64,000 bases of DNA from Batkoa obscura. Lineage: Eukaryota; Entomophthoromycota; Entomophthoromycetes; Entomophthorales; Batkoaceae. Made by a program: the position numbers and the translations under genes. This document shows positions 1 through 10,924 of this stretch, piece after piece; the stretch's first letter is position 1; the number at the start of each line of letters is the position of its first letter. Where the stretch lies: assembly GCA_030770535.1 (NCBI GenBank), contig JASVEC010000011.1, positions 310,001 through 374,000 on the forward strand, in the 5' to 3' direction. Below the pieces are notes generated by a model that searched no databases, was not told the origin of the DNA, and saw only the letters and a list, made by a program, of their open reading frames with translations.

Positions 1-1
1 T

Positions 2-820
2 TTTGATTTTAATCAATATCGTAATATGATTCAACAATCTTTAGAAGAAGGAGTACGTATTAATATGAGAATGCGATTTAGTTGTACCATATTTAAATAT
101 GATGCTTTAAGTTCAGCTCCATTATCCAGAGTGTGTTCCTCAAATGGTAACTATAAAAAAACCAAAAATTTAAAATCTCATGCTAGTTTATTATTTGGAG
201 ATGCAACTATAGATACCGAAGAAGAAGAAATAGCCATAACAAGTCCATTTCGTAGTGAATTTGGTTATAAAGGTTTTATTGAAGGTATGACTTATGAAAT
301 TTTAAATGATTTAGTAGTCGATCGAGGACCCTCCCCTTTTATGTCTCAATTAGAGTTATTTGGGGATGGGGAGTATTTAACTACTGTACAAGCAGATGGT
401 TTAACTGTGGCTACACCAACTGGTTCAACTGCTTATTCGTTAGCTGCGGGGGGTTCGTTAGTTCATCCAGAAATACCAGCTTTATTAATATCTCCAATTT
501 GTCCACATTCGCTTTCTTTTAGACCCATGCTATTACCAGATTCCATTACTTTGTGCATTTGTGTACCTTTTAGTTCAAGAGGTACGGCTTGGGCTTCTTT
601 CGATGGTAGAGGTAGAGTTGAACTTTCAAGAGGCGATTTTATTAGAGTTGTTGCATCTAAATTTCCTTTTCCTACTGTTTGTGCAGAAGGTACTCAATCA
701 AAAGATTGGTTTAATTCATTAAACAGATGCTTATTATGGAATCAAAGGTCGGTTCAAAAACCATTGGATGAGTCTTCACAAGGGGAAGAAGATTCTTCAG
801 AAGATATGGAAGAAGATTAA
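2..820 (+). CDS. NAD kinase (ATP-NAD kinase), C-terminal part
   Basis: Phosphorylates NAD(H) to NADP(H). The reading frame is open to the window edge, so the gene starts outside and the N-terminal part with the GGDG motif is not seen; an internal Met at 26 is probably not the start. The visible part shows the family hallmarks: residues aligning with the fungal UTR1/POS5 'GV.INLRMR' strand, a DRGP motif, LTTVQADG followed by the nucleotide-binding TPTGSTAYSLAAGG loop, then ICPHSLSFRP and the SFDGR strand near the end. The tail is Glu/Ser-rich. No intron is visible in this part. The gene converges on the small CHCH gene about 105 bp downstream. Whether it is the cytosolic or mitochondrial paralogue cannot be told. 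Confidence 0.93.
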   Translation, partial: FDFNQYRNMIQQSLEEGVRINMRMRFSCTIFKYDALSSAPLSRVCSSNGNYKKTKNLKSHASLLFGDATIDTEEEEIAITSPFRSEFGYKGFIEGMTYEILNDLVVDRGPSPFMSQLELFGDGEYLTTVQADGLTVATPTGSTAYSLAAGGSLVHPEIPALLISPICPHSLSFRPMLLPDSITLCICVPFSSRGTAWASFDGRGRVELSRGDFIRVVASKFPFPTVCAEGTQSKDWFNSLNRCLLWNQRSVQKPLDESSQGEEDSSEDMEED

Positions 821-925
821 GGTGAATGTATTTAATTATAATAAAATTTATTCAAGTTATTAAATTATATAATATATATATACTAAAATGATAAATGGTA
901 AAAGTTATTAACAAAACTGTTTTGT

Positions 926-1087
926 TTATTTATTTTCTAATGATTTTTTGGAACAATTTTTAAATTGTTGAATTAAATGTTGACATTGGGTCATATCACC
1001 ATTATGTTTATCTAAACATTCTTTTAATTCTTGGACTTGACATGGGTTTAATTTAGTCGCTTCTTTAGTTGTTTCCTTTGGATCCAT
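926..1087 (-). CDS. Small CHCH-domain protein (53 aa)
   Basis: A 53-codon single-exon frame on the minus strand, with two cysteine pairs: C16 and C24 are separated by seven residues, C35 and C45 by nine. The HNGDMTQCQ stretch before the second pair resembles the CHCHD2/CHCHD10/MIX17 and plant Cox19-like CHCH proteins of the mitochondrial intermembrane space. The first pair has seven spacer residues instead of the canonical nine, so classification is by pattern only. Its start lies 176 bp from the divergent sideroflexin start, suggesting a shared promoter region between two mitochondrial genes. No targeting signal is seen, as expected for MIA40-imported CHCH proteins. The function beyond a disulfide-stabilised helical hairpin is unknown. 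Confidence 0.6.
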   Translation of the reverse strand: MDPKETTKEATKLNPCQVQELKECLDKHNGDMTQCQHLIQQFKNCSKKSLENK

Positions 1088-1263
1088 TTTAATCTAATTT
1101 AATTTATTATTATGTTTATTTAAAAAAGGATACTCTTTTTATCTTTTTTATCTTAAACTTTATCCTTCTTTCGAAGATAAAACAGAGCCAATAATACCTT
1201 TATAAAAAAAATCATATAAAAGTATAAATTTTGATAGTTTTATTAAGTTACTATCAGGTTAAA

Positions 1264-2819
1264 ATGGAAGCAGAACGTATAGATTTAAGTAAGTCTAAGC
1301 TCATCCTTAATAAAAAAACAAACCATACTTACTCAACCTTTAGCCCAACCTAGATATTCCCAAGCTACTTTTTTAGGAAGGTTAAAACATTTTATCGATG
1401 TAACTAATCCCAAGTAATATACATCTTCGTAACCAGTAACAAGAAAATTAAATCCTCCTTTAAAGAAATTTATTAGCTTCAAAACAACAAATATTAGATA
1501 GTCAAAAAATAGTTGATGACTATCAACAAGGAATTAATACTGAAACGGATATTGAAAAATTATGGAAAGCAAAAAAAATAGTAGATTCTTCCATTCATCC
1601 AGATACTAAAGAAATTATTTTTTTACCCTTTAGAATGGCTAGTTTTGTACCTGTAAGCTATTTAATTACTATATAATATTTTATCATCTACAATATTTTA
1701 TTATTATTATTATTATAACTAATAAACAACTAGACCAATTTAATAGTAACCGTTGGTTTATTATTACCCAATCCAACTACTGCTGGTATTATATTTTGGC
1801 AATGGGCAAATCAATCTTGTAATGTAGCTATTAATGTGAGTTATTTTATTTCTATTATAATCATTATATTAAAAGCTAAGCAAATTCTAACTAAAAAATT
1901 AGTGGGCTAACGCAAATAAAAGTGTACCCATGTCCTTACAAGAAACTGGGTTTGCTTATGGTTGTGCTGTTTTTGGTAAATATTATTAATGTTTTTTTTT
2001 ATAATTGAAATTGGAATTAAACTAACAATATTTTTTTCGATATAATTAGCTTCTGTTTCTATGGCCCTAGGTTTGACTGCTTTAGTAAAAAGAAGTAAAT
2101 TTAGTCCAGCAACAGCTAGTATATTAAACAAATGTGTACCATTTGCTTCTGTTGCTACCGCTTCTTCTTTAAATGTTATGTTAATGAGAGGAAAAGAGAT
2201 TGTGTAATGGTTTTATTATGTTTTTTATATAAAATGCATTAAAAACTAATTGATTTTTATAGTGAAGGTATTCATGTTTATGATAAAGATGGTAATATTG
2301 TCGGTAAGTCTAAAGTTGCTGGGGCTCATGCTATTGGCCAAGTAAGTTTATTTGAATTATGTTTTAACAATAGTTATTTATATTTTCTTAGGTTGCTGTA
2401 TCAAGAGTTTTAACAGGTAAAATTAAATTATTGTTATTATTATTATTAAATACTAAAATTTATTTAATCATTAGCCTTCCCTGCATTATTATTAGTAAGC
2501 TTACATAAAGTATTTTTTAAATAATAACTAATCATATTATTAGCCACCAATGATTTTAAGTGTATTAGAAAAAAAAAGCTTCTTAAAAAATAATCCAAGA
2601 TTATTTATACCAATTAATGCAGGTAAGATAGGATATTATTAACTTTATTACTATTCTAACAGTCATTATTTAGCTTTGGTAGCAGCATCCTTACTCACTG
2701 CTTTACCAGCAGCTATTGCTGTATTCCCACAAAGATCTCCAATTTCCATTGAGAAACTTGAATCGGAATTTAAAACACTTACTAAAGAAAAACAACTTTA
2801 TTTTAATAAGGGATTATGA
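1264..2819 (+). CDS. Sideroflexin (mitochondrial inner-membrane carrier, Fsf1/SFXN)
   Basis: Sideroflexins are mitochondrial inner-membrane amino-acid (serine) carriers. Eleven exons splice in frame to 319 aa, the normal family length: 1264-1288, 1344-1413, 1466-1652, 1734-1835, 1903-1975, 2050-2203, 2263-2341, 2392-2416, 2475-2494, 2544-2622, 2674-2819. Family motifs are the N-terminal TFLGRLKHF block with a following VTNP, the LPNPTT and FWQWANQS blocks, [15 protein letters not shown], and a hydrophobic tail. The ORF is invisible without splicing because introns interrupt it every 20-190 nt. Two exons are only 20 and 25 nt. Divergent from the CHCH gene. Confident in family; substrate not shown by sequence. 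Confidence 0.93.
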
Positions 2820-2981
2820 ACTCAATAATTAAAAGTTTATAAAATAAAAAGATAAAAGTAGTTTATAGATTAATATTGAATAAAAAATACTATTTTGCAA
2901 GTTAATACTAGTATTATGATATCTTAAATTATTATTTTATTTATCTTTTAAATAAAAGAGTAAGAGAAATCAAGTTAACTT

Positions 2982-3664
2982 CTATCCTCCATAATTTAGT
3001 AGTGCATTAGCAAGCCCTTTTTTTGTTTTGTTGGCTTCTTGTACAGCACTAACTATTTCATTAATATTGGTCTCTAAAACCTAAAAAAATTACAAAATGT
3101 TACTTATATTAATATCTATATATATTTACCATTCCTCCGGAAATCATTTCATCTAATATTTGATGAACCTTAAAATAATTATTAACAATTATCAATTAAA
3201 TCTGAAACCTTATTTACTTCTTCAAAATGAAATATCTAATAAAAGTTAGTTAAAAAAGCATAAATATAATAAATCATTTTAAACTCTTACCAAGTCTAAT
3301 TCACAAACATTTTCAAAACAACGGTCCAAGGATTCAACAAATACTTGAATTAAGTCCAAAATCCCCAAGTCTGATTCTGAAGAATCAACCACAAAAATAA
3401 AATAAAGGGTAGCGTAATGACGATATATTACTCGAGTGTCTTTACCACCTATCAATTGACTTCCTTCTAAGAAGTTACATGCGGTATCTGGTCGTTTGGA
3501 TACTAAAGAAAATATTTCGTTCAATATTTCTTGTTGTTTTGGTACGGGCTAGATAAGGGTTAGTAATGGGGTGAGGATGAGGGTATATAGTTTACTATCT
3601 GTTGATAAAATTTCAATAACCTGGGTTTGCCATGATTGTTGAATATCAAGGCACACTGAATCAT
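2982..3664 (-). CDS. APS3: AP-3 adaptor complex sigma subunit
   Basis: Small chain of the AP-3 clathrin-type adaptor that sorts cargo from Golgi/endosome to the vacuole. Five exons (3548... wait-free order on the minus strand: 3596-3664, 3291-3548, 3209-3235, 3130-3168, 2982-3080) give 163 aa. The N-terminus MIQCALIFNNHGKPRL is the longin-fold start typical of sigma chains. The block YFIFVVDSSESDLGILDLI with CFENVCELDL is specific to AP-3 sigma rather than AP-1/2 sigma. The C-terminal GGMVLETN is also family-typical. The gene is divergent from the DUF4460 gene with about 117 bp between the two starts. Confidence 0.93.
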
Positions 3665-3781
3665 AACTGAAATGATAAAAATAAACGTAATTATTTTAAA
3701 AAAAACCAAAATTATGCACTAATTCTTGGTTATTTTTTAGCTTCTTTTCAGAATTGTTTTTTATTTTTTTATTTAAAATCA

Positions 3782-4291
3782 ATGAAAAAGAAAATTATAG
3801 CAAACTATTTTAAGCAAATTACTTTTTTAATCCATCCCGATTACTTTCAAAATGATATAACTAGAAAAAATATCAATCAATTAAGTTATTTAAAATTAAA
3901 ACAATATTTAGAACCTTTATTATCCAACGATAAAAAAGATATAAAAGAAGAAGAGTTAATCTCATTTTATAATAAACTCGATCAAAAATTTCATCAATTT
4001 AATTTAAAACCAGATATCAATACACAACAACAGATGTTAAGTCTAAACCCTAAATTAAAGAAAGAGTTTATTCTATTAAAGAGAGAATTAAAATTGTATG
4101 AGCTAAGTGAAAACTTGGAGATAAATGTTAATGAAAAGGATTTATTCAACGTAAAACACAGTCTGAAGAAATTATTAAATAATAACAAGGATAAAATCGA
4201 TATCCGGAAGCAATTTTTAATGGGTTTAAAAAAAGCTTTATTAAATCCAGACCAGAGGTTAGCTAACCTGATGGAAGCCAAAAAGAGTTAA
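3782..4291 (+). CDS. DUF4460 / TCAIM-like protein
   Basis: Single-exon 169-aa protein. Residues 8-30 (FKQITFLIHPDYFQ followed by a basic-polar helix) resemble the 'F.AVHPD.F' start of the DUF4460 domain found at the N-terminus of the animal mitochondrial protein TCAIM/C3orf23 and its fungal relatives. The His-Pro-Asp also recalls J-domains, but the rest does not fit a J-domain. The remainder is Lys/Leu/Asn-rich helix. The protein ends where a second domain (DUF4461) would start in TCAIM, so this is a short version. Function unknown. Its stop is one base from the end of the convergent G-patch gene (stop codon at 4293), so the 3' ends practically abut and transcripts must overlap. Confidence 0.55.
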   Translation: MKKKIIANYFKQITFLIHPDYFQNDITRKNINQLSYLKLKQYLEPLLSNDKKDIKEEELISFYNKLDQKFHQFNLKPDINTQQQMLSLNPKLKKEFILLKRELKLYELSENLEINVNEKDLFNVKHSLKKLLNNNKDKIDIRKQFLMGLKKALLNPDQRLANLMEAKKS

Positions 4292-4292
4292 A

Positions 4293-5255
4293 TTACTTCT
4301 TTTTCTTTTCAGGCTCCAATTTTCGTTCTTTAGCTCCTAAACCTAATAATCGTGGTCGTTTTTTATTTTCATATACTTTTGGATCTCTATAAACAAATGT
4401 TAAAATTTTAAAATTTAATAAAATAAAACAGATTACTCTTTTGATTTTTTTAACCCAATACTTTCTCCATCTTTCCATCCCATCCCTCGAAGTAAAGCTG
4501 CTCCAAACTCTTCAATTGGTACATCTTCATAATCTTCTAATGTATTCTATCTAAAATTAGATCTATTATTAATAAAAGTTAATCAAATATTACCTCTTCT
4601 GGTGCATTTTCATATTCTTCCTTAAACGCTTCCTCTTCTGTTCTTTTCATTGGTATAACTCCTACTTTAACTTCTTTTTCCCCATTAACCTCTAAAAGCA
4701 AACATTATTATTTGAAAACTAAATGAAGTAATTTATTTTACCTTTCATTAACTCTCTTCTAGCTTGTTCTTCTAGAGATATTTCTTCTACTTTTACAGTA
4801 CTTATTTCAATCTCTTCTTCAACAGTAGTAGTCTCTACTTCTTTAGTTTTAGTGAATACATTTAACCCAAACTTTCTTTCTTTTTCTTCTACATTGAGCG
4901 TAGAATGAGTTTCTATTTCGCCTCTATTTATCAATTCTTCTGGTACATATGTTTTTATCTTTTTCTTCCATGCCGCTTCTTTGCCAGAAAATGGAATTAT
5001 CAGTGGTCCTTTTTCGACTTTTGGTGGTGCCAAACTAAACAATCATTAGCTTAAATTAATTATCAAAATAAATCCTAATTACCTTTCCACTTCATTACCA
5101 TTAAATCCTTTAATTAATTCCACCGTTTCAATTGGTTTGATTTCTTCTTTTTCGAATCCTTTTACTTTGAATGTAGCTTGTACTTTCTTTGCACTAAATT
5201 TACTTTTGAATCCCTTCTTTTCATTATTGTTATTGTTGTTTGGTTTTTGAAACAT
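4293..5255 (-). CDS. G-patch spliceosomal protein, SPP2/GPKOW type
   Basis: Likely activator of the DEAH helicase PRP2 in the spliceosome, as yeast Spp2 and human GPKOW are. Five exons (5083-5255, 4742-5034, 4594-4691, 4437-4546, 4293-4386) give 255 aa. The C-terminal half holds the diagnostic block: an acidic run, then PIEEFGAALLRGMGWKDGE, a Lys-rich linker, and a final RPRLLGLGAKE motif. This order (SIEEFG-AxLLRGMGW then RPxLLGLGA) is specific to the SPP2/MOS2 family. The N-terminus is Asn/Lys-rich with a KFSAKK block. The last exon is Lys-rich, ending in four lysines. Confidence 0.88.
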
Positions 5256-5757
5256 GGTAAACTAATTTTTAAGTTATCTAGTTTACTAAAGAATATTTGC
5301 GTTTTTTTTTTGGTGCACAACTTAATGTTTGTTTTTTAAGCGTATATTCGCAGTTGCTTTGATGTTGATATCATACAAATTTAAATAACGAATAGATTAC
5401 TCTTCACTAGTATTATATTATCACTATTTATAAAGAAGTTATATCATGATTTTAAAAAGTTATTTGCTTTTAAATTACAGTCTCCGTATCTTGAATGTTT
5501 TATCGTTGGATTATTTATTTGAATGCCCAGAATTGAATTTACGCACTAACTATTATTTCCCAAAAAAGTTATTTCTTTCAAATGTTGTTTATCATTAACT
5601 AAAGTTCGATAAATCCTTACATTAATTTTTGCAGCACAACGAATGCAAAATATATGAATCCAACCAATTAAAATTTTTTAAGGGTTTATAAAAAACCGAC
5701 AAGCACATTAAAAGAATCAATCCCCATTTAGGTTCACCTTCTTTCACATTCATAAAA
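5256..5757. other. Divergent intergenic region upstream of G-patch gene and eL22
   Basis: About 500 bp between two divergent starts. It should contain both promoters. AT-rich with homopolymer T runs; I see no open frame or RNA structure that stands out. Confidence 0.5.
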
Positions 5758-6123
5758 ATGTCTGCCGCCAAGGTTGCTAAGCCTACTAACAGCAAATTCG
5801 TTATTGATTGCTCTACCCCAGCTAAAGATGGTATCTTTGATGCTGCCGCTTTCGAAAAATTCTTACACGATCGCGTCAAGGTTGCTGGTCGTACCAACAA
5901 CCTCGGTAACAATGTTAAGATTTCTCGTTCCACTGATAACAAGCTTACCGTTACCTCTAAAGTTCCATTCGCTAAACGTTACTTCAAATATTTAACCAAG
6001 AAGTATTTAAAGAAACACAGCATCAGAGATTGGGTTCGTGTTGTTGCTACTAACAAGGCTACCTACAAATTACGTTATTATAACGTTGATAATAACCTCG
6101 GTGATGAGGAAGAAGAAGAATAA
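5758..6123 (+). CDS. RPL22: 60S ribosomal protein eL22
   Basis: Structural protein of the large ribosomal subunit. A 121-aa single-exon frame of normal family length. Recognisable blocks: KFVIDCSTPAKDGIFD near residues 13-28, FLHDRVKVAGRTNNLG, KVPFAKRYFKYLTKKYLKKH and IRDWVRVVA, ending in the acidic Glu tail typical of eukaryotic L22. Codon use is visibly different from the neighbours: more AAG, GTC, ACC and CTC, as expected for a highly expressed gene in an AT-rich genome. Two small hairpins lie 75-115 nt past the stop. Confidence 0.97.
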   Translation: MSAAKVAKPTNSKFVIDCSTPAKDGIFDAAAFEKFLHDRVKVAGRTNNLGNNVKISRSTDNKLTVTSKVPFAKRYFKYLTKKYLKKHSIRDWVRVVATNKATYKLRYYNVDNNLGDEEEEE

Positions 6124-6197
6124 AGTGTTAGGCTTTAAATAATTTAACTAACAATAAAAAATAGTTTGGTTTAAAATTTTTATTTTGTCTTTTATAA

Positions 6198-6238
6198 AAG
6201 GTGCGACCGCTACGAACCTTCTTTATATTTATATAAAG
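6198..6238. other. Two adjacent hairpins downstream of eL22
   Basis: AAGGT (6198-6202) pairs with ACCTT (6216-6220) around a locally GC-rich loop, and CTTTATAT (6221-6228) pairs perfectly with ATATAAAG (6231-6238). The stems abut. They lie within a plausible 3' UTR of eL22. Function not known. Confidence 0.4.
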
Positions 6239-8074
6239 AAAATCACAAAGCATTTTTAACATATTTATATGTTTTTTATTATTATTGACTTATTTCAGCT
6301 ATAGTAATTTCGCAATGTAAATGGTGGAGATGTTTTATAATCCGCCAAAGGTTGATGTTATAAGGAATTTGGGGGATTAGTAGATGAATTATGGATGAAT
6401 ATTAAATGGAACTGGATTGAAAGCTATTCGAAAATAGTATGAAATGAAGTATATAAACTGGAGTTTAAATTGAAACGTTATATAGATGCGAATCTATTTT
6501 ATTAGAATGTAAAAAGAATGAGCGAACTTGATAGAAGCGATTATTTCAATTTCAATGTATATAAATATGAGAGTTTTTTGAAACTACTTGGGAAGATAAT
6601 GTGTTAAGTTATAGGAAGAATAAGGATAGTGACTTTTAATTTTTATAATAAGACGCGAATGTAAAACAAACGAACAGATTAACAAAGCTATGGGTTTATA
6701 AAGGAGACTAGATTTTGATGAACTATGTAACAACCCGATTATGTTATAGTTTTAAGAGGGTTGGATTTCTTCTTAATATAAACAGAGTATGGCCATAAAC
6801 TATCCCTAATTTATTTCAATAGTTTAAGGTATATAGGTCAAAGTGACCAAAGGATAATAATTTCACACAAAAGTTGTAACATTGAAGTAATTGCTAATAT
6901 TACAAGTGAATCTATGCAAAAAAATTACAAGAAAAAAAAGATGATATTAGTACGATTTTCTATAAATTGCTACTTCATCGAGTTTCAATTAACATTGATA
7001 TCCTATTTTAATGTGCTTATTGCTGCCTACTATTTTAATACAAATCTCAAGACAAAATAGCCATATTAATCATAAAAGATTGGGAAAATTATGTCAAAAT
7101 ATCTTACAAAGGTTTGGAAGTTTATTTTTAGGCTATTATCACTTCAGTATGGTGTATAATATTAAATGCTAGCTGAGTATTGTTCCCATATAAAAACATA
7201 CTTTACACATATTATGTATACGGTGAACTTTAATTAAAAATAAGGCTTTAGCCGATTATTATTATAAAATGTTATTTTTAACTACTACTGTGGTAACCCC
7301 TTGAACATATCTGTTTAATGTAGACACTTTTAAGTTTTCACAATAAAAAATTTATATATACGTTTAACTATTATTTTATTATTACTGAATTTCTTTTGAT
7401 TTATTTCTATAAAATTATATAAAGCTCTGGTAAATTTCAAAAAGTAAAAGTACATGATAGTATATTGAATTGAATCAGTATAATATTTATCTTAATATTA
7501 TAATAATTGCATTAGTCTTTTATATTTATATTCTAATCATTTTATGATAGTTTTAATTTTGATTTTTAGAATCAAATTAACAGACAAACTACTATAAATG
7601 CAATAAATTTATATTTTTATTTAGAACATACATTTTATAAAATATAATACGCACTGGTGTCATATTTAAACTGGACTAGGAACTTCAAAGCATAAAAATA
7701 ATAACTCATTCGTATATAAGCTAATAGGTGTGGCGCCTAGTACGCTTCCTCAGAAGTTAAATAAAAGTGAGCTACTATAATCAATACCTACAGCTTATAC
7801 AATACTATGTATATAAACCAAATCCCTCATTATTTTACACCACATACTTATAGGCCAGCTTAAAGTTTTAAACTAGACTTCATATTGATAATATTAATCA
7901 AGCTAAAAATTTAACTGATGTTAAACTATTTCAAACTCCATTGCTATTTTTTTCATAACAAAAATTACCAATTAAAACATCCCATAGAATCAACTTCAAA
8001 CACCAATCAAAGCTAAGCATCGAACTTGACAACAATTTAAAATTTTGTAAGCTTTGTTAAATTGATTGAAAAGG
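6239..8074. other. Long gene-free stretch
   Basis: About 1.8 kb without a supportable gene. The first 500 bp (about 6310-6720) are purine-rich on the + strand and less AT-rich than the rest, with short open pieces (for example 18 codons from 6322 and 29 codons from 6518), which may be a decayed exon or an unrecognised transcript. The rest is featureless AT-rich DNA up to the CCT4 promoter. Confidence 0.4.
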
Positions 8075-10087
8075 ATGAGCGCTAAAGTACAAACAACCCG
8101 TGCATTTCAAGATAAAAGCAAACCTGTTGAAGTTAGATTATCTAACATTATTTCCGCCAAAGGTAAGTATATTTCTTCATAAAACAACGTCGTTTAATAA
8201 TTTTTACAGCCGTTAGCGATGCCATTCGTACCAGTTTAGGTCCAAAAGGTATGGACAAAATGGTAAATGATTAAAAAAACCAATATATGCAAAACTAAAA
8301 TATAAAAAAGATTAAAACTAGTTCTGGGGAGGTACTCATTACAAATGATGGTGCCACCATCTTAAAGCATATGGCCGTAATGCACCCAGCAGCAAAGATG
8401 GTACTTATTTTAAAATTTCAATCACTAAGCTAATTTTTAGTTAGTAGACTTATCAGCAGCTCAAGATGTTGAGGCTGGAGATGGCACCACTTCCGTCGTT
8501 GTTTTAGCTGGTAGCTTATTAGCTGCTGCTGAAAAATTACTTAACAAAGGTAAAACTAATTTAAAAATATTATGGGATTAGTTTTAATGAGATTAAATAG
8601 GCATTCACCCAACTGTTATTGCTGAGTCATTTTCAAATGCAGCTGCCAAAGCTTCCGAGTTTTTGTCCGATATGGCTACCCCTATTGATCTCTCAAACAG
8701 AGATTTATTATTGAAAAGTGCCAGTACTTCTTTGAATTCTAAGGTAAATGAGTTTTCAATGATAGATTCATTTTCTAATTTTATTTTAGATCGTTTCTCA
8801 ATACTCTTCTTTACTTGCCCCAATTGCTGTAGACTCTATTTTAAGAGTCATAGATCCCTCTGTTGATCACTCCGTTGATTTAAGGGATATCCGCTTAGTT
8901 AAGAAAGTAGGCGGTACTATTGATGATACTGAATTACTATCTGGACTTGCATTAACACAAAATGCTATTCGCTCTGCTGGTGGACCAAGTCGCATCGAAA
9001 AAGCAAAGATTGCTTTAATTCAATTCCAATTATCTGCGCCTAAACCAGATGTAAATCCAAGCTTTTAATTATATTATAATATTTATTTAATTTATTCTAG
9101 ATGGAAAATCAAATTATTGTAAATGATTACCGCCAAATGGATAAAATTTTGAAAGAAGAAAGACAATATTTATTAAACATGTGTAAAAAGATTAAAAAGA
9201 GTGGAGCTAATGTTATTTTAATTCAAAAGAGTATACTTCGTGATGCAGTCAATGAACTTTCTCTTCATTTCATGGCCAAATTAAAGATTATGGTCATCAA
9301 AGATATTGAAAGGGATGAAGTTGAATTTATATGTAAGAGTACTGGTTGTAAACCCATTGCTGATATCGAATCCTTCAATGAAGATAAATTGGGTTATGCA
9401 GACTTAGTTGAAGAAGTAGATTCCATGGGCTCAAAGGTTGTTAAATTTATTGGAGTCAAAAACCCTGGTAAAACAGTTTCCATTATCTGTCACGGAGCCA
9501 ATCAATTGGTTTTAGATGAATCTGAACGTTCTCTTCACGATGCTTTATGTGTTGTCCGTTGTCTTGTTAAAAAGAGGTAATGGTAACAAATATAATATAA
9601 TGTAAATTTAATCCCCTATTTTAGAGCTTTAATTGCTGGTGGTGGTGCCCCTGAAGTTGAAGCTTCTCTTCGTATTATGCAATACGCTAAATCAATGAAG
9701 GGTATGGAAGCTTATTGCTTTGAAGCTTTTGCAGAAGCCTTAGAAATCATTCCAGCTACATTAGCTGAAAATGCAGGTCTTGATTCAATTAAGATTGTTA
9801 CTGAGTTACGTAATCGTCATGCTAAAGGTGAAAAAACTGCTGGTATCAATGTTAGAAAGGTAAATTTAATAAATGAAGTTTGATGCTCTTTACTTAATTA
9901 ACTAGGGTATGATCACCAATATCTTGGAAGAAAATGTTGTCCAGCCTCTTTTGGTTTCTACTTCAGCTATTGAGCTTGCTACTGAGGCTGTCCGTATGAT
10001 CCTTAAGATTGATGATATTGTAAGTTGATTTATCATTTACTGGATTATTTTTAATATTTACCATCCTTTTAGGTTACCACCCGATAG
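8075..10087 (+). CDS. CCT4: Chaperonin CCT subunit delta (TCP-1 delta)
   Basis: Subunit of the cytosolic TRiC/CCT chaperonin that folds actin and tubulin. Ten exons splice to 527 aa: 8075-8162, 8210-8262, 8311-8400, 8441-8549, 8601-8743, 8790-9050, 9101-9576, 9625-9859, 9906-10019, 10073-10087. Group II chaperonin motifs are present: [10 protein letters not shown], the [13 protein letters not shown] phosphate-binding loop, and [13 protein letters not shown] with the catalytic Asp. Delta-specific stretches include the [26 protein letters not shown] helix region (9119-9195), the [10 protein letters not shown] segment, and a C-terminal KIDDIVTTR end. The last exon is only 15 nt. All phases agree and nothing looks broken. 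Confidence 0.96.
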
Positions 10088-10166
10088 ATAAAATAAAGAT
10101 TATTAGTGCATTTGATTTGTATCTTTAATAAAAAAATAACTCTTTTCAAGTTTATAAAAAATTTTT

Positions 10167-10250
10167 GGGATTTTTTTTGTTTCATTTATTTTTCCATTTT
10201 TTAAGCGCTATCGAATAGAAAAGTTAGAGTCCTTAAAAAAAGGCATGGCC
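10167..10250 (+). mobile_element. MITE, decayed copy
   Basis: Shares the core CCATTTTTTAAGCGCTAT and flanking T-rich left arm with the better copies, but the right arm after the core is strongly diverged and the terminal ACATCCCC is lost. Oldest-looking member of the family. Confidence 0.6.
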
Positions 10251-10826
10251 TTGCGTTAAATTTGTTCTTGTATTTGTTTTAGCTGTGATATTGTATAGTA
10301 GAGGTTGGATTAATGAAATAAAGTTACAAACTTTCAAAGTTAAATTAAATGGATATTTTATATAATGTATATAGCAACCGATTAAATTACAATAATTAAT
10401 GACATAAAACCATCAAAATATTGCGAATCTATTCTTTAATTTAATCTGCTATTTCCGAATATTCATGAAGCTAAATTTAACAATCTCGTAAATGAAATAT
10501 AAAAATCAGCCATCAAAAATTGCTACAAATACGAAATAAACTTAAATAGGCATAACTTTTAACAAGATAGCTATTTAACAAATACACAAATAAATAACCT
10601 CAAAGCTTGTTAATAATAATTTATTATTTCCGAAATTATTTTCTAAGCCGAAAATTCCATTCTAGACTTTTAATATATGAACTGTTCTAACATTCTAAGA
10701 AATAACATTCTTTTTAGCAAAAAAAAAGTGACTATATCTAGCTTTCACACCACTGTTTTGTATATATATCGAAAATTGTATATATAAAAGTTTAATTTAT
10801 TTAAAATTAATAAACCACGATAATTT

Positions 10827-10924
10827 GAGGATGTTTTTTTGGTTTCATTATTTTTTCCATTTTTTAAGTGCTATTTGAGCGGAAAGATTGTTAGCAAAAT
10901 TCTTAAACAAGAAAATACACTTCC
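10827..10924 (+). mobile_element. MITE with imperfect terminal repeats
   Basis: Starts GAGGATGT and ends ACACTTCC, with the shared interior (TTTTTAAGTGCTATTTGAGCGG, then TTCTTAAACAA). Flanked on both sides by ATTT, the likely 4-bp target duplication. Non-autonomous: no coding capacity. Confidence 0.8.

Noticed and set aside
1907-2131. 74-codon minus-strand open frame
   Set aside because: Lies across exons 5 and 6 and an intron of the sideroflexin gene; a shadow.
5318-5350. TTTTTTAAGCGTATATTCGCAG considered as a MITE fragment
   Set aside because: Only a short A/T-dominated match to the MITE core; no terminal repeats.
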